Under the pieces are notes generated by a model that saw only the letters and a program-made list of their open reading frames with translations, was not told the DNA's origin and searched no databases. The translations under genes were made by a program, and so were the position numbers. Of a stretch of DNA of 64,000 nt, positions 47,041 to 55,472 are shown one piece after another (the stretch's first letter is position 1; each line of letters starts with the position of its first letter). This DNA is from Sphingomonas sp. Leaf208 (GTDB lineage Bacteria > Pseudomonadota > Alphaproteobacteria > Sphingomonadales > Sphingomonadaceae). Location of the stretch: contig NZ_LMKH01000001.1 in the NCBI RefSeq assembly GCF_001421415.1, positions 186,001-250,000 on the forward strand. Reading direction: 5' to 3'.

Positions 47041-48456
47041 TTACGTCCCCGGCGTGAACCCGTCATCCCGATCCGGCGGCGTAGGCGAATGCACCTCGCT
47101 GCAGATCGAACGAAGCGCCCCCTTCATCCCCTCCTCAAAGGTCGGATGGTAAATCGGCAGGTCGAGCACTTCGGTCGCGGTCCAGCCGCTCTGAATCGCC
47201 CACGCGATCAGATGCGCGCTATGCTCGACCGCAGGCCCCGCCATAGTCGCACCGGTCAGTCGGCCATCGCGGCGATCGGCGTAGAAGCGGACCAACCCCG
47301 CATTGCATGCCTCGACCTTCGCCCGGCCCTGATCGTCATACGACGCGGTACCGATGACAGTGTCGGCATCGTCATCCTTGGCGATCTTGCCGATGACCGC
47401 GACGTTGGGATGCGTAAAGGTGATCGCGAACGGCACGGTACGCTTGCCCGGCGTCACCTCGGGATAGCTCGCCGCGTTCCGCCCCGCGATCATGCCCTCT
47501 GCCGATGCCTCGTGCAGTACCGCGCGGTCATGGTCCGCGTCGCCGGCGATGAAGATCGGTGCCGTGCCGCACTGCATCGTCTCGGGGTCATAGTCTGGCA
47601 TGCCATGCTCATCGAGCGTGAGGCCAGTCGTCTCCAGGCCAATGCCCTTGATCCGCGGCGGCCGCCCGGTCGCAACGAGTAGATAGTCAAAGTGCTGCTC
47701 GCCCGATGCAGAACCACTCCAGGCCAGCTTGACGCCATCGCCGTCCGGCTCGACCGTCAGTTCGACGCCGAGCAGGATCGGCATCTCGCGCGAGAGGATC
47801 GCGTGATACGCCTCGGCGACGTGGCGGTCCTTCAGTCCGCCGATCGTCTCGCCCGTGTCGAACACCATCGTGTGGACGCCGAGCCGCGCCATTGCCTGCG
47901 CCAGTTCCAAGCCCAGCGCGCCCGCGCCGACGACGCCCAGCGACTTCGGAAGATCCTTTAGTTCGAAGACGCTCTCGTTTGTCAGCACCCGGTCGCGCAC
48001 CGCGCCGAACATCTCGGGGATCGCAGGGCTCGATCCGGTCGCGATCACCACCGACTTCGCATGGACCTCGCGACCGTCACTCAGCGACAGAATTGTGGCA
48101 CCCGTAAATTTTGCGCGTGCTTCGATCTTCACCTCCTCGGGCAGCTTGTCGATCGAGGTCTCGACACCCGCGACGAACGCATCGCGCTCCTTCCGCACGC
48201 GTGCCATCACCGCGACGCCGTCGACCTTGCCCAACGCCTCGACCCCGAACATCGACGCGTGCTTCACCGCGTGCATCGCATTTCCGGCCGCTATCAACAG
48301 CTTGGAGGGCATACATCCCACGCTCGCGCAGGTGGTACCGCCAAAGCCTTCGTCAATCAGCAGCGTCTTGGCGCCATTGCGTCGGGCGCTGCGCTCGGCG
48401 GCGAGGCCGGCGGTTCCGGCACCGATGATTGCCACGTCGCAGGTCAGCTTGGTCAT
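47041..48456 (-). CDS. Dihydrolipoamide-dehydrogenase-like flavoprotein
   Basis: A 471-residue pyridine-nucleotide-disulphide oxidoreductase. The FAD motif is AIIGAGTAGLAAERSARR. The redox disulphide is in FGGTTCASVGCMPSK (Cys-x4-Cys). LGVVGAGALGLELAQAMARLG is the NAD(P)H-binding motif, and IFIAGDADHD the second FAD contact. The dimerisation domain ends with LPIYHPTFEEGMKGAL, holding the His-Glu pair that activates the disulphide. It is a standalone gene without pyruvate or oxoglutarate dehydrogenase subunits nearby, so it may act with another disulphide substrate. Confidence 0.88.
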   Translation of the reverse strand: MTKLTCDVAIIGAGTAGLAAERSARRNGAKTLLIDEGFGGTTCASVGCMPSKLLIAAGNAMHAVKHASMFGVEALGKVDGVAVMARVRKERDAFVAGVETSIDKLPEEVKIEARAKFTGATILSLSDGREVHAKSVVIATGSSPAIPEMFGAVRDRVLTNESVFELKDLPKSLGVVGAGALGLELAQAMARLGVHTMVFDTGETIGGLKDRHVAEAYHAILSREMPILLGVELTVEPDGDGVKLAWSGSASGEQHFDYLLVATGRPPRIKGIGLETTGLTLDEHGMPDYDPETMQCGTAPIFIAGDADHDRAVLHEASAEGMIAGRNAASYPEVTPGKRTVPFAITFTHPNVAVIGKIAKDDDADTVIGTASYDDQGRAKVEACNAGLVRFYADRRDGRLTGATMAGPAVEHSAHLIAWAIQSGWTATEVLDLPIYHPTFEEGMKGALRSICSEVHSPTPPDRDDGFTPGT

Positions 48457-48558
48457 AAGTCTCTCCGTTGCCGGAGAATTCCGGGGCCGCGGTCAACGAA
48501 ACCTTCGATGCCGCCCAGCCGTTCCGCGGTGCTACACATTCCTAGTCGAAGGACGCTT

Positions 48559-49185
48559 ATGTTAACGCTCCACCACCTGAACTACTCGCGCTCGATCCGC
48601 GTGCTCTGGCTGCTCGAAGAGTTGGGTATCGAATACGACCTCGTCAAATACGAGCGTGACGAGAATTTCCGCGCGCCGGCAGAGCTCAAGGCGATCCATC
48701 CGCTCGGCAAGGCGCCGGTGCTGGTCGACGATGCGCTGACGCTCGCCGAGAGCGCGCCGATCCTGTCGTACATCGACGAGCGTTACGGCGACCGCCGCTT
48801 CTCGCCGCCGGTCGACAGCGATGCGGCCGCCGTGCACGACGAATGGCTGCAATATGTCGAAAGCTCGGCGTCGTTGCCGATCATGATGACGTCGCTCGGC
48901 AAGCGGATGGGCGGCCTGCCCGACGCCCTCAGCAAGTTCACCGGGCCCGAAGTGGCCAAGACGCTCGACTATATCGGCGCGGGGGTTGGCGATGGCCCGT
49001 ATCTGATGGGCGACCAGCTGATGCTGGCCGATATCCAGATGTGCTACATTCTAGCGATCGCCGAAAGTGCCGCATTGCTCAAGGAGCACCCCGACGTCGC
49101 GGCGTATCTGAATCGCCTGCGCGCCCGTCCCGCGTTCATCGCCGCGACGGAAATCGGTGGCCCGCTGATGCCGGCCCGCCGCTAA
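48559..49185 (+). CDS. Glutathione S-transferase
   Basis: A 208-residue GST. The thioredoxin domain begins MLTLHHLNYSRSIRVLWLLEE, with the active-site Ser/Tyr region YSRS, then HPLGKAPVLVDD and ESAPILSYIDERYG. The helical domain has GDQLMLADIQMCYIL. This opening is that of the GTT1-like and related bacterial GST group, different from the beta-class GST at 4077. It starts at ATG 48559 after GAAGGA and is divergent from the flavoprotein gene. It may reduce peroxides or conjugate electrophiles. Confidence 0.88.
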   Translation: MLTLHHLNYSRSIRVLWLLEELGIEYDLVKYERDENFRAPAELKAIHPLGKAPVLVDDALTLAESAPILSYIDERYGDRRFSPPVDSDAAAVHDEWLQYVESSASLPIMMTSLGKRMGGLPDALSKFTGPEVAKTLDYIGAGVGDGPYLMGDQLMLADIQMCYILAIAESAALLKEHPDVAAYLNRLRARPAFIAATEIGGPLMPARR

Positions 49186-49212
49186 ACACGACGGAAGGGG
49201 GTAGCGGCCGCG

Positions 49213-49782
49213 TTACCCCCCGAAGCTGCGACCACCGAAGCCGCCGCCGAAGCCACCGCGCGAGATCACCGAACTGCGCGACTGTACGCGGGCAGGGGCC
49301 CTAGCGGTGGTCGGCGTGAAGGCATCGGAGCCGACGCGGGTCCGGCCCGTCACATAGTCCCGGTTGATCCGGCCGCCGGCGCCACCGTAATAATTGCCGT
49401 CGCGGTCGCGGTACATCGGGGCACCGCGGTTGCCGAAACCACCGTTGAGCGCCTGCCCGACCAAGAAGCCGGTCAGCAGCGGCGTGAAGAAGCTCCCGCC
49501 GCTGCCGTTGTTACGCGGCTCGCACTGCGCGGCGCCGTATTGCTCTTCGCACGTCTGTCGGTCCTGAAACCTGGGTGCAGTCTTCGCCGCGTCGGCCTTG
49601 GCCTGCTCGAACGCGGTATCGCACTGGACTGCCGACAACGCACCCGCCGCGCGGCACTCCTGTACCGACGCATAGCTCTGCGCCTCGACGGGCTTGCCGC
49701 CGACATCGCCGTCGCACGCGGTCAGCGAGATGCCCGAGCCTGCGATCAAGCTGGTGAGGACGATCGATCTGGAACGCTTCAT
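49213..49782 (-). CDS. yjfM: DUF1190 lipoprotein, YjfM/YgiB family
   Basis: A 189-residue lipoprotein. The signal ends in the lipobox LTAC (MKRSRSIVLTSLIAGSG, then ISLTACDGD). The mature part has conserved cysteines in VQECRAAGA, AVQCDTAFEQA, RQTCEEQYGAAQCEP, then FFTPLLTGFLVGQAL and a Gly-rich C-terminus. This is the DUF1190/UPF0441 pattern of E. coli YjfM and YgiB. It is the last gene of the minus-strand unit yjfK-yjfL-yjfM. The start at 49782 opens the lipoprotein signal. Function unknown; envelope stress is suggested by its partners. Confidence 0.85.
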   Translation of the reverse strand: MKRSRSIVLTSLIAGSGISLTACDGDVGGKPVEAQSYASVQECRAAGALSAVQCDTAFEQAKADAAKTAPRFQDRQTCEEQYGAAQCEPRNNGSGGSFFTPLLTGFLVGQALNGGFGNRGAPMYRDRDGNYYGGAGGRINRDYVTGRTRVGSDAFTPTTARAPARVQSRSSVISRGGFGGGFGGRSFGG

Positions 49783-49793
49783 CGCTATGCCCC

Positions 49794-50207
49794 TCAGTTC
49801 GTCATGCAAGCGGCGTTGAGGATGCCGACGCACAGCGAGATGCTGCCCATATAGGTCGCCGCCGCGATTTCGCCGCGAACGATCCGGTCGTTGAAGTCGC
49901 GCATCACGAAATGCTGGACCACCAGGAACGTGACGATCTGGATCACGCCAGCAAGCAACGCCCACACCGCGAACTCGAGCAGCGACACGGTATGCGTCAG
50001 CGCGGACGCGAGTGGAAGGACATAGCCGAGCAACGCCGCGCCGAGCGTGATCGCCGCGGCGGTATTACCCTCCCGGATCAGCGACTTCTCATGATACGGC
50101 GTCGCGACCTGATAGACGATCTTGAACAGTATCGTGAACGCCCCCGCCGCGACGAACGCGATCAGGAAGGCGAGCGCGCTGGCGCCGAAGCTGTATTGGT
50201 CGATCAT
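49794..50207 (-). CDS. yjfL: DUF350 membrane protein, YjfL family
   Basis: A 137-residue protein with four hydrophobic helices: ALAFLIAFVAAGAFTILF, AAAITLGAALLGYVLPLA, LLEFAVWALLAGVIQIVTFLV and AATYMGSISLCVGILNAA. The E. coli counterpart YjfL is a DUF350/UPF0719 inner-membrane protein in the yjfIJKLMC cluster. It is 11 bp upstream of yjfM and 32 bp downstream of yjfK. Comparative-genomic work has tied DUF350 proteins to PspA-type membrane-stress systems. Confidence 0.87.
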   Translation of the reverse strand: MIDQYSFGASALAFLIAFVAAGAFTILFKIVYQVATPYHEKSLIREGNTAAAITLGAALLGYVLPLASALTHTVSLLEFAVWALLAGVIQIVTFLVVQHFVMRDFNDRIVRGEIAAATYMGSISLCVGILNAACMTN

Positions 50208-50239
50208 GGCATTTCCCCCGGAGTCGTCTGCGCGCGACG

Positions 50240-50881
50240 CTAGGCCCTGAACTCGCCGAGTTCCAGTGCTACGCCCAGCATGATCTCGAACGAGACGTCG
50301 CCGGACTCGGTCTCCATGTCGATCGCGAGCAGCAGTTCGCGGCCATCGTCGCCCGGCAGGTCGCGGCTGAACAGCATGCAGGTCTGGAAGATGCGGCGGT
50401 CGACGATCCCGTCGCGGTCGTCGTGCAGTTCTTCCCAGAACGTCACGGGCTCCTGCTCGCTCGCTTCGGGGCCGAACCATGCGCGGCTGTATTCGGGCAG
50501 TCCCTCGGCGGTGAAGGTGCGTGCCTTGAGCCGGCTCTTCCACGCCGGGCGCTCGGCAGCAGACGACGGATAGCTGCTGTCCCACGGTGCGAACAGCGTG
50601 ACGTCCGTCACGTCCTGCCCGTCGCGATCGTTCGACACCGCCTGGAACATGATGTCGTCGTCGGTGTAGAACCGGTGGACGAAGCCGCCTTCGTTGAGGT
50701 CGATCAGCCCCTGCGCAACGATCACCAGCGTATCGCGGTCGAAGGGGAACAGGAGTTCCGACCCGAACCTGCGCCAAGCCAGCGGATCGACGGTCACGGT
50801 CCGCCCCAGCGTGACGTTGCGGACGACGGGCAGGGCGTTGCCATCAAGCGCTGGCTTGCGGCCGAACAGGCGATCGAACAT
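50240..50881 (-). CDS. yjfK: DUF2491 protein, YjfK family
   Basis: A 213-residue soluble protein. Landmarks: MFDRLFGRK, LNEGGFVHRFYTDDDIMFQAVS, DVTLFAPWDSSYPSS, ARTFTAEGLPEYSRAWFG and a final beta-rich part (ISFEIMLG-like VSFEIMLGVALELGEF). This is the DUF2491 pattern of E. coli YjfK. First gene of the minus-strand half of the yjf module. Function unknown. The start is followed upstream by 226 bp shared with the divergent yjfI unit. Confidence 0.85.
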   Translation of the reverse strand: MFDRLFGRKPALDGNALPVVRNVTLGRTVTVDPLAWRRFGSELLFPFDRDTLVIVAQGLIDLNEGGFVHRFYTDDDIMFQAVSNDRDGQDVTDVTLFAPWDSSYPSSAAERPAWKSRLKARTFTAEGLPEYSRAWFGPEASEQEPVTFWEELHDDRDGIVDRRIFQTCMLFSRDLPGDDGRELLLAIDMETESGDVSFEIMLGVALELGEFRA

Positions 50882-50950
50882 GCAATCCTCGCGTCTCTGT
50901 GGTTGGCGTGCCTCTTAGGGCAAAGCGGGCGGGCTCGCAAAGCGCAACCC

Positions 50951-51034
50951 CCGTCATCCTGACGAAAGTCAGGACCCAGAGCCAACAGCGCCACCCTCCT
51001 TGACCCTAGGTCCTGACTTTCGTCAGGATGACGG
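50951..51034. repeat. Perfect inverted repeat between the divergent yjf units
   Basis: Two perfect 26-base arms (50951-50976 and 51009-51034), left arm beginning CCGTCATCCTGACGAAAGTC, separated by 32 bases. It fills much of the region between yjfK and yjfI. It could be a dispersed palindromic repeat of the kind common in these genomes or a regulatory structure for both units. Confidence 0.85.
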
Positions 51035-51107
51035 AAGTGGGGAGGGTGGCAGGTGCTCGCGAAAAGCCTATGTGTGCGGTCGAGCGACAAGCACGGGAGT
51101 TCTTGCA

Positions 51108-51542
51108 TTGACCGACATCTGGACCGTCCGCAGCCTGAAGGCCGCGCTCGACACGTCCGAGCCTGCGAAAGCCGGCGAGTTTTCCGCTCGGATCCTGGAG
51201 GGCGCGGACCCGGTGCTGCTGGTGACGATGCACCACCACGGCGACCTCGAATTGTTCGTCAACGTGAGCGAGGCGCAGATCGCGTGCTCGACGTTGCTGT
51301 GGCCGTGCGACGAGCAGGAGGACCAGCTGGCGTTCAATACCTTCCTGCTGAAGTCGCAGAAGCTGGTGCCGCTGTCGAACTTCGGGATCGGCACGGTCGA
51401 TGGCCGCGATTATTACGAGTTGTTCGGCGAACTCGCGACGTCGAGCCGGCTCGATACCGTAATCATCGAACTGCGCACGCTTGCCGAGAATGCGATCGAT
51501 GCGGCCACCGATCTGCGCCACGCGCAGATTCCCGCCGCCTGA
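51108..51542 (+). CDS. yjfI: DUF2170 protein, YjfI family (TTG start)
   Basis: A 144-residue soluble protein: LTDIWTVRSLKAALD, PVLLVTMHHHGDLELFVNVSE, LLWPCDEQEDQLAFNTFLLKS, LVPLSNFGI and VDGRDYYELFGELA are typical of DUF2170, the family of E. coli YjfI. No ATG fits the family start; the TTG at 51108 has GGGAG eight bases upstream and gives a normal length. First gene of the plus-strand unit yjfI-yjfJ-yjfC-ankyrin. Role: probable regulator or adaptor of the PspA-like YjfJ (inference from conserved pairing). Confidence 0.85.
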   Translation: MTDIWTVRSLKAALDTSEPAKAGEFSARILEGADPVLLVTMHHHGDLELFVNVSEAQIACSTLLWPCDEQEDQLAFNTFLLKSQKLVPLSNFGIGTVDGRDYYELFGELATSSRLDTVIIELRTLAENAIDAATDLRHAQIPAA

Positions 51543-51567
51543 TTTAGATACAAACGGAGAGACTGGC

Positions 51568-52317
51568 ATGGCCATCTGGAGCAAGCTTTTCACCCTCGGT
51601 CGCGCCGGTGCGCACGAAGCGGGTGCGGCGGTCGTCGATGCGAACGCGCTACGCATCCTCGACCAGGAAATCCGCGATGCCGACAAGGCGCAAGGCAAGG
51701 CACGCGACGATCTCGCGGGGCTGGTAGCGCGTCGCCGCATCCTCGAAACCGAAGTCGAGAGCTTCCGCGCTCAGGCGACCAAGTACGAGGCCTCGGCCCG
51801 GATCGCGGTCGAGAAGGGCAACATGGATCTCGCGCGCCAGGTCGCGCAGCGGATCGCCGATCTCGAACAGGATATCGCGCTGAAAAGCCCGCAGGTCGAG
51901 GACATGCGCGCTGCCGAGGAACAGATCCACACCGCCGTCGCGCAGACCGACCGGAAAATCGAGCAGCTCCGTCGCGAGGTCGAGGTCGTGAAGGTCAACG
52001 AGTCGGTGCAGAAGGCGCAGGCCTCGGTCGCGTCGGGCAGCATGGGTGCTGGCAACAAGCTCGGCTCGGCGGCGGACAGCCTCGCGCGCATCCGTGAGCG
52101 GCAGGCGATCCGCGGCGAGCGGATCAAGGCTGCAGGCGAACTGGAAGACCGTCGTACCGGCGCCGACCTCGATGAGAAGCTCCGGCTCGCTGGCATCGGA
52201 CCGGGCCAGTCGTCCGCGGACGACGTGCTCGCGCGCCTGACGGCCCCCAAGACCGGGCAGCTCGGCCAGACGTTGCAGATCGAGCAGCGCGACGACTCCA
52301 AGACGTCGGACTCCTGA
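51568..52317 (+). CDS. yjfJ: PspA/IM30-family membrane-stress protein, YjfJ
   Basis: A 249-residue, almost wholly coiled-coil protein. IWSKLFTLGRAGAHEAG opens it. The heptad-rich core runs from about residue 25 to 190 (LRILDQEIRDADKAQGKARDDLA; RQVAQRIADLEQDIAL; TDRKIEQLRREVEVVKVNESVQKAQ), then a polar tail. PspA/IM30 proteins are ESCRT-III-like and polymerise on damaged inner membranes. The ATG at 51568 follows a weak GGAGAGA. Its TGA shares a base with the ATG of yjfC (TGATG). No pspBC or pspF is present, as expected for the yjf type. Confidence 0.9.
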   Translation: MAIWSKLFTLGRAGAHEAGAAVVDANALRILDQEIRDADKAQGKARDDLAGLVARRRILETEVESFRAQATKYEASARIAVEKGNMDLARQVAQRIADLEQDIALKSPQVEDMRAAEEQIHTAVAQTDRKIEQLRREVEVVKVNESVQKAQASVASGSMGAGNKLGSAADSLARIRERQAIRGERIKAAGELEDRRTGADLDEKLRLAGIGPGQSSADDVLARLTAPKTGQLGQTLQIEQRDDSKTSDS

Positions 52318-53486
52318 TGCGCCGGATCGCGGTCGACCCGCGCGGCGACTGGCGCGAGCGGGCCGACGCGATCGGGTTCGTCTATCACGACACCGACGGC
52401 GAACCCTATTGGGACGAGGGCGCGGCATATGCCTTCACGCTGGCGGAGATCGAGGACGACCTCGAACCCGCCGCGGAACAGCTGCACGCGATGTGCCTCG
52501 ATCTGGTCGACGAGGTGGTGCGCGACCAGCAGTTGATGGAACGCCTCGCGATCCCCCGCGAGCAGTGGAACTACGTCGCGGAGACGTGGCGGACGCGCCA
52601 GCCGTCGCTCTACGGGCGGTTCGACTTTGCCTATGACGGGACCGGACCGGCCAAGCTCTACGAATACAACGCCGATACCCCGACCTCTGTGTTCGAATGC
52701 GCGACGTTCCAGTGGATGTGGCTCGAGGACCTGCTCGCCAGCGGCGCGCTGCCGGCGGGGACGGACCAGTTCAACAGCCTGTTCGACAAGCTGCGCGAGC
52801 GGTTCCGTGCGCTGTTCCCGAGCGGCGGCTTCGTGCACTTCGCCGCGGACGCGTCGGCGATCGAGGACCGCCAGACGGTGCGGTTCTTCGAGGACCTGGC
52901 GTCGCAGGTCGGGATCGAGCCGAAGTTCGTCGAGATGAAGGATATCGGCCTCGCTGCGGACGGGCGCTTCGTCGATACCGATGGCTTCGAGGTGCAGGCC
53001 GCGTTCAAGCTGTACCCGTGGGAGTTCATGCTCCGCGAGCCGTACGCGCCCAACCTGTCGCGCGCCGACGTGCGCTGGATCGAGCCGGCGTGGAAATCGA
53101 TCCTGTCGAACAAGGGCATCCTGCCCCTGTTGTGGGAGCGGCATCCCGAGCATCCGAACCTGCTCCCCGCGTTCTTCGACGACGATCCGTCCGCGAAGAT
53201 TCTCGGGCCTAAGTATGTACGCAAGCCTTTGTTCTCGCGTGAGGGTGCGAACGTCGAGGTGATCGGCGAGGACGGCCATGCGGTGCTCGACCAGGGCTAT
53301 GGCGCGGAGGGCGCGATCCGCCAGGCCTACGCACCACCGCCGGTGTTCGACAGCCGCCATCCGGTGATCGGAGCTTGGATGGTCGGCAACGAAGCCGCAG
53401 GGATCGGCGTTCGGGAAGATGACACGGTCGTGACGCGCAATCTCGCGCGGTTCGTGCCGCATATCATCGAGGCGAATGATGACTGA
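52317..53486 (+). CDS. yjfC: Glutathionylspermidine-synthase-like ATP-grasp ligase, YjfC family
   Basis: A 389-residue ATP-grasp protein of the preATP-grasp/GSP-synthetase fold: RFDFAYDGTGPAKLYEYNADTP, PSGGFVHFAADASAIEDRQTV, FEVQAAFKLYPWEFML, LSNKGILPLLWERHPEHPNLLPAFF and YVRKPLFSREGANVEV (ATP and Mg contacts). Like E. coli YjfC/YgiC it has the synthetase but not the amidase domain of Gss. The family is predicted to ligate a peptide or amine; the true substrate is not established. It overlaps yjfJ by one base and the ankyrin gene by 11 bp. Confidence 0.9.
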   Translation: MRRIAVDPRGDWRERADAIGFVYHDTDGEPYWDEGAAYAFTLAEIEDDLEPAAEQLHAMCLDLVDEVVRDQQLMERLAIPREQWNYVAETWRTRQPSLYGRFDFAYDGTGPAKLYEYNADTPTSVFECATFQWMWLEDLLASGALPAGTDQFNSLFDKLRERFRALFPSGGFVHFAADASAIEDRQTVRFFEDLASQVGIEPKFVEMKDIGLAADGRFVDTDGFEVQAAFKLYPWEFMLREPYAPNLSRADVRWIEPAWKSILSNKGILPLLWERHPEHPNLLPAFFDDDPSAKILGPKYVRKPLFSREGANVEVIGEDGHAVLDQGYGAEGAIRQAYAPPPVFDSRHPVIGAWMVGNEAAGIGVREDDTVVTRNLARFVPHIIEANDD

Positions 53487-53997
53487 CGCGCGAGACCTGC
53501 CCCCGCTGCCGCCGATGGAGCGGCTGGTCGAACTGATGTTCGACGCCGCGCGGACTGGGCGGGATGAGATGATCCCGGCGCTGCTGCAAGCGGGCGTCGA
53601 TATCGAGGTGACAGATGCGAAGGGCTACACGCCGTTGGTGATCGCCAGCTACAATGGCCAGGCGGAGGCGACCGCAGCGCTCCTCGCGGCCGGTGCGCAG
53701 GTCGATGGCGCAGCGGATGCTCGCGGCAATACCGCGCTGATGGGCGTCTGCTTCAAGGGCTATACCGAGATCGCGCAGATCCTGCTCGATGCTGGCGCCG
53801 GCGTGAACCGGCGGAATGGCGTCGGCCAGACTGCGCTGATGATGGCGGCGCTGGTGAACAAGACGGCGATCATCGACCTGTTAGTGGAGCACGGCGCGGA
53901 TGCGACGATTGTGGATGCGGCGGGAAACAGCGTGCATTCACTGGCGGTGTCGCAAGGTAATGCAGCGTTGGCCGAGCGCTTCGCAACGACCAACTAG
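53476..53997 (+). CDS. Ankyrin-repeat protein appended to the yjf unit
   Basis: A 173-residue cytoplasmic protein with about four ankyrin repeats: GRDEMIPALLQAGVDIEV, GYTPLVIASYNGQAEATAALLAAGAQVDG, GNTALMGVCFKGYTEIAQILLDAGAGVN, GQTALMMAALVNKTAIIDLLVEHGADATI. Ankyrin repeats bind other proteins. It is not part of the E. coli yjf set. The 11-bp overlap with yjfC makes it the fourth gene of this unit, so it may be a partner or regulator of YjfC or YjfJ. A perfect 57-bp palindrome follows 8 bp after its stop. Confidence 0.9.
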   Translation: MMTDARDLPPLPPMERLVELMFDAARTGRDEMIPALLQAGVDIEVTDAKGYTPLVIASYNGQAEATAALLAAGAQVDGAADARGNTALMGVCFKGYTEIAQILLDAGAGVNRRNGVGQTALMMAALVNKTAIIDLLVEHGADATIVDAAGNSVHSLAVSQGNAALAERFATTN

Positions 53998-54005
53998 CCC
54001 CCCAT

Positions 54006-54062
54006 TTGTTCACCCGCGAAGGCGGGTGCCCAGACTGGGCACCCGCCTTCGCGGGTGAACAA
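54006..54062. terminator. Perfect palindrome between convergent genes
   Basis: Two 28-base arms (54006-54033 and 54035-54062) with a one-base spacer; the left arm begins TTGTTCACCCGCGAAGGC. It lies between the stops of the ankyrin gene and trhO, ending two bases before the trhO stop. It fits a bidirectional terminator, and its core resembles repeats dispersed in sphingomonad genomes. Confidence 0.8.
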
Positions 54063-54064
54063 GC

Positions 54065-55051
54065 TTACTGCACTTCGTTAGCCTCGACCTCGAGCGCGGC
54101 TCCGGCATGCATCTTTGGCAAAACCGCCCCGACATGCGCCTCGCCTCGAGCCTCGGCCAGCCGCACCTGCCGCTCGCGCTCCGCATAGCCCGCCCGCTGC
54201 GTCTCATCCCGCGCATCATGACACGCCGGGCAACTCACTCCCTCGACATACAGCGGCGACGAACGATCCGCCACGCTCACCGGCATCCGGCAAGCATGGC
54301 ACAGCACATGACTTCCCAACGCAAGCCCATGTCCGACCGCAACCCGCTGATCGAACACGAAACACTCCCCCTCCCAAAGGCTCTCCGCCTCGGGCACGGT
54401 TTCCAGATATTTCAGGATGCCACCCTTGAGATGGTACACCTCGTCCAGCCCCTCGGCCTTCAGGAACGCGGTCGACTTCTCGCACCGTATCCCCCCGGTG
54501 CAGAACATCGCGATCTTCGGCGGCGTGCCGTCCCCGACCAGTTCGTCACGATGTTCCCGAAACCACGCTGGAAAATCGCGGAACGTCCGCGTCTGCGGAT
54601 CGACCGCGCCGGCAAACGTCCCGACCGCGACCTCATAGTCATTGCGTGTATCGATCACGATCGTCCCAGGCTCGGCGATCAGCGCGTTCCAGTCCTCCGG
54701 CTCGACATAATGGCCGACGCCCGTCAGCGGATCGATCGCGGGTTCGCCCATTGTCACGATCTCGCGTTTCAGCCGAACCTTCATCCGGTGAAACGGCATC
54801 GTCTCCGCGCGCGATTCCTTGACGTCGAGATCGGCAAATCCCGGCAGCGCGCGGATATGCGCGAGCACCGCATCGATGGCCTTTTCGGACCCGGCGATCG
54901 TCCCGTTGATCCCCTCCGCGGCGAGCAGCAGCGTCCCCTTCACCCCGTTTGAACAGCAGGCGAGCGCGAGCGGCGTCTGGATCGCGGCAATGTCGGCGAA
55001 CGGCGTGAAGCGGTACAGCGCCACGACGCGGATGGGCAGGGTTTCGATCAT
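54065..55051 (-). CDS. trhO: tRNA uridine(34) hydroxylase TrhO (rhodanese-type)
   Basis: A 328-residue enzyme, formerly YceA. The N-terminal ferredoxin-like domain ([24 protein letters not shown]) is followed by a rhodanese domain ([26 protein letters not shown]) with the catalytic loop [18 protein letters not shown]-terminal cysteine-rich part has LCHACRMP and [11 protein letters not shown], probably a zinc site. The family makes 5-hydroxyuridine at position 34 of tRNAs using O2. Its neighbours are unrelated to tRNA modification. Confidence 0.92.
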   Translation of the reverse strand: MIETLPIRVVALYRFTPFADIAAIQTPLALACCSNGVKGTLLLAAEGINGTIAGSEKAIDAVLAHIRALPGFADLDVKESRAETMPFHRMKVRLKREIVTMGEPAIDPLTGVGHYVEPEDWNALIAEPGTIVIDTRNDYEVAVGTFAGAVDPQTRTFRDFPAWFREHRDELVGDGTPPKIAMFCTGGIRCEKSTAFLKAEGLDEVYHLKGGILKYLETVPEAESLWEGECFVFDQRVAVGHGLALGSHVLCHACRMPVSVADRSSPLYVEGVSCPACHDARDETQRAGYAERERQVRLAEARGEAHVGAVLPKMHAGAALEVEANEVQ

Positions 55052-55106
55052 CGGTCTATCGTGCAGGGGAGGGGGTGCGCTCCCTTAGCGCAAGTCGCCC
55101 GCCACG

Positions 55107-55472
55107 TCAGCCTGCGGTGACGATCATCCCGTCGACCACCGCGACGGGCCATGGCGTCAGCCGCGTGCCCCCGCACGGTCCGCCGACGCACGCGCCGCTG
55201 TCGATCTCGAACAGCGCGGAGTGCCAACTGCATGCGATCAGGTCACCGCCCGGCGTGAGATAGTCGTCGAGCACCTGCGCGAGCGGCAGGCCCATGTGCG
55301 GGCAGCGATCGACATAGCCGAACGCCGCATCGTCCTTGCGTACGACGAACCCGTGGAAGCGACCGGCGCGCATCTGGAGTACGAAGTTCCGCGCCTTGCC
55401 GTCGATGATTGCATCGAGCGGCGCGAGTTTGATCCCGCCGGGCGTCGCGGTCAGCCGTTCGCTATCGCTCAT
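55107..55472 (-). CDS. Rieske [2Fe-2S] ferredoxin-like protein
   Basis: A 121-residue soluble Rieske protein. The cluster ligands are in RCPHMGLPL (Cys-x-His) and IACSWHSALFE (Cys-x2-His), 20-odd residues apart. PCGGTRLTPWPV completes the domain. There is no signal or membrane anchor. It overlaps maiA by 4 bp (ATGA) and is the last gene of the hmgA-maiA-Rieske unit, in the place where fumarylacetoacetase is often found. It could feed electrons to an oxygenase elsewhere; its role in tyrosine breakdown is unclear. Confidence 0.85.
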   Translation of the reverse strand: MSDSERLTATPGGIKLAPLDAIIDGKARNFVLQMRAGRFHGFVVRKDDAAFGYVDRCPHMGLPLAQVLDDYLTPGGDLIACSWHSALFEIDSGACVGGPCGGTRLTPWPVAVVDGMIVTAG

